A stretch of DNA of 64,000 nt from Girardinichthys multiradiatus (lineage: Eukaryota > Chordata > Actinopteri > Cyprinodontiformes > Goodeidae), in NCBI RefSeq assembly GCF_021462225.1, contig NC_061797.1, positions 23,335,093 through 23,399,092 on the forward strand. The letters run 5' to 3'. Below, piece by piece: positions 61,495 through 64,000 of this stretch (positions are counted from its first letter, which is position 1; every line of letters begins with the position of its first letter). The notes beneath the pieces were generated by a model. That model saw only the letters and a list, made by a program, of their open reading frames with translations, ran no database searches and was not told where the DNA came from. The position numbers were made by a program, and so were the translations under genes.

Positions 61495-64000
61495 AAATCT
61501 AATATTGTATTCAGGGATTTTTTCTGCAAAGTCACATGGGAGAGATTATGCTAATTTTATCTTTCCATGTTTGCATGCATTCTCTTATTGTGTTTTGAGT
61601 TAACTGCTTTTTGTGAATGTATGTATTTTGGAATAGATTTGAACTGGTTTGAATGGTGTTTATCTTCAACTTTTGATGTACATTTGTGTAATGGCTTAAA
61701 ACCCAGTTTTAATCTCTAGATAGACTTATTGATTGCTAGTGTGACTTAAGGAGTATTTATTCAATAAATGTTTGGTATTTAGTGCCCAATATGATTTCCG
61801 TTTATCAAAGTATTTTTTTTTTAATTAATCATGTACTCCGCACAGTACTTCTTGGTTTAACTTTATTCTGATTCTTTATGTTGATTCTTACTTGATCTCA
61901 TTTTATTAAAGCAATTATCAGAAATTATCATTGTTTGGTCAATAGCTTCTGGCATTTTAGTCATTTGTTAATCTGCGATCTTCTGATATTAAACTGTTCA
62001 AACAAGCAACCCTTTTTTCCCACTTGGCATGTTAGGCTGGCACACTTTCAGTGCCCACAGTCACCGCATAAGGACGGCACTGTGTGCGAACCTCTGTTGT
62101 GGAGTGTGCACTATCCCTGAGAGACCTGACAGATAAAATAATTTGTATCAGGTAAACTATTTTGGACATGTAGGCATGCAGTTTCCCATTGCAAATGCTG
62201 CTATTCTATATTGCTGGAATAAATATATCCCAATCATGTGAGTCCCTATATTTGGAGGTAGGAGAGTGTCCTTTTAAAATCTTTTATTTCTTGACAAAAA
62301 AAAAATAAAAATAAAAAATATATATATATATATATAGTTAATATACTGTTTTCCATTAACAAATCAATGTTGAGAAACAGTCAATTTTGGGGTTTTGCAT
62401 GTTAAGCCTTAGCTCTTTGTGATATCGCTATTAAATGTGGGAACTTTCAGTGTTTGTAATGCCCTTGTGTCTGTTGTAGCTTGTTTGACCGGCAATCAAA
62501 ATGTTTACATGATTATTTTAGTTTCTGCACCTGCCGTGTTTGTGGTTTTAGGATTACAAACTAATGTTCTGTGATTTGGTTTTCAAATCAAAGGGAATAT
62601 TAATTTTTATTCACTCAGTTATGAATATGTTTGCTTGCATCCACACAGCTACAATTGTTTTAACTATGAAAAAAAAAGACGTTTTTATGTTTGCCAGCAA
62701 TTTCACAGATTTTTTTTTATCCAAAGAGAATGGAGTCATGAATAACTAATAACTTTCAGAGACTCATATAATGAAGTTCCTTACACTGAAACACCTCAAG
62801 GCGTTCTCCTTTAGAAAATGTCTGATGGTCTTATTTAAGAACAAGAATACCAATCATTTTTAAAGTACAGTACGTGCAAGGTCAGTTATGAAACCTCGCT
62901 TTGAAAATGACTTTCATAAAGTCAAAGCAGGTTGGAATTAATTAATTTGTAATTGTGATTCCACCTGTGACTTTCAATGAAAGTAAACAAATGTTTGTTT
63001 TCATGTCTTGTAAATCTGTCAGTTTATTTGTATGAATGCTTTCATGTTTTGCCTTTTAAGTCAGCCTTTTGTTTTCTGTTCAGAAAACAGGAACGTGATT
63101 TTAAAGGAAGGCTCATTAACAGCATTCCCAAACAGGTTTAAACATTTGCTCTAATGGATGGTGTGATTTCAAGTTGTCTGCATTTTGATCATATTTCTTC
63201 TTTACGCTGCAGTGTGTGTCGGTTGTGAATCATTTATTAAGTTTGACCTGCATTTCTATGTGCAATAATAAAGAAACATGACAAGAAGTGTTAGCAGTAA
63301 AATAAATAGTACCCATGGCTGACCCAAGGTAAAAGCAGGGTTTGCAGCTGCTTAGGGCCCCCCCGTTGGCCTTGGGGGTTCAAAGAAAACTTGAATTCAC
63401 AAAAGTGAATTGCAAATTGACTTCTTGCCTATATACTGAGGAAAACATTAATAGTTAACAGGCATATGTCAAGCAACTTTAACAGTTTTTCTGCCGCTTG
63501 TGTCTAAAGTAGGCAAATATTTTAGGAACACTGTAGCTGTTTGTGAACACGGCACATTTTCTCTGTGATGGCTGTTGAAGACAGCATTCAGCTTGGCCTG
63601 TCATCCTTTAAAATAAATGAGAAATAAGTCATTTATTTATTGACATATTATACCAACAGCTAAAAAAGTATTGCCAGACCAAAAAATTGTTTGAATTTAC
63701 TCTTTATGAAATGAAGTAAAATCTGGTACGATCATTTTAACCCGATGTTAGCAACTCATATCCAATTCTGGGCTCATAAAAGCTTTACAGAAAACAGTTA
63801 AGATTTAAAAATTAAAAACATAAAGAGTGAAAAGGGTGGGCTCCCAAAATTAGATTTGACTCACAGCCTCATAGAACTTAGGACCAACTCTGCTGGTACT
63901 TTGTTTTTAACTTGAGTCTCTTTAAAACGTGTTTCAGGAAATAGGTAAAATGTAATTTAAAACATTTGTAATCAAGCATTAAAAATGATGGTGAGCTTTA
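61495..64000. other. Non-coding AT-rich stretch, no gene seen
   Basis: Contains an A-rich tract and (TA)n run at about 62297-62337. 63300-63400 has a C-run (GGGCCCCCCCGTTGG) in wording reminiscent of an old repeat that I cannot classify. No gene or RNA recognised. Confidence 0.5.

Noticed and set aside
61935..62120. Short frames near the right edge
   Set aside because: Lengths expected by chance in AT-rich DNA, with no family signal.

Overview
This is a nuclear genomic window from a ray-finned (teleost) fish. The evidence is the repeat content: full-length Tc1/mariner copies of fish type, a DD38E Tc1-like element, hAT relics, a DIRS tyrosine-recombinase retrotransposon relic, tRNA-headed SINEs whose 3' part is a widespread fish tail, LINE 3' ends, a solo-LTR-like element and long tetranucleotide and CA microsatellites. 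The unique sequence is AT-rich. I find no host protein-coding gene that I can name. The window looks like a gene desert or the inside of a very long intron.

Layout. 1-1631: no gene. 1632-3237: Tc1 copy 1 with an uninterrupted 334-aa DD34E transposase. 3297-4560: hAT relic with BED-finger and dimerisation-domain remnants. 6411-7083: old SINE whose tail has become a pure (TAGA)91 tract. 9554-10587: two weak candidate exons. 10859-12485: DD38E element (Intruder-like) on the minus strand, with about 265-bp inverted ends that include the last codons of its own gene. 15004-16617: Tc1 copy 2, also uninterrupted. 16618-24366: mostly unique sequence with one TATA-containing promoter candidate near 20829. 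24367-25979: Tc1 copy 3 with a 1-bp frameshift. 26756-27163: LINE 3' relic. 28391-28565: solo left end of the same Tc1 family.

Second half. 30964-31314 and 37975-38365: two further SINE copies, the latter with a perfect 15-bp target duplication. 33035-33770: non-autonomous hAT-like element. 35422-36203, 44990-45760 and 55471-56747: three old Tc1-like relics of different families, the last split by an AT-rich insertion. 43676-43726: the best candidate for a host exon (51 bp, good splice sites, one open frame). 49588-50082: LTR-like element with a 6-bp target duplication. 58355-60190: DIRS-like relic with reverse transcriptase/RNase H and tyrosine recombinase pieces and an inverted repeat. 60695-61010 and 61024-61494: a reverse-strand SINE directly followed by a LINE C-terminus and 3' tail.

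How the parts work together. The only intact genes are the two transposases at 1954-2958 and 15334-16338. Both elements, and the frameshifted copy 3, carry paired inner and outer repeats in each end, so an enzyme made by copy 1 or 2 could in principle act on copies 1-3. The fragment at 28391 keeps only one end and should be immobile. Several GC-richer, repeat-free blocks (about 17500-17960, 27770-27960, 31560-31700, 50840-51100, 51880-52130, 54660-54960) look like candidate conserved non-coding elements, but this cannot be shown without comparison to other fish.
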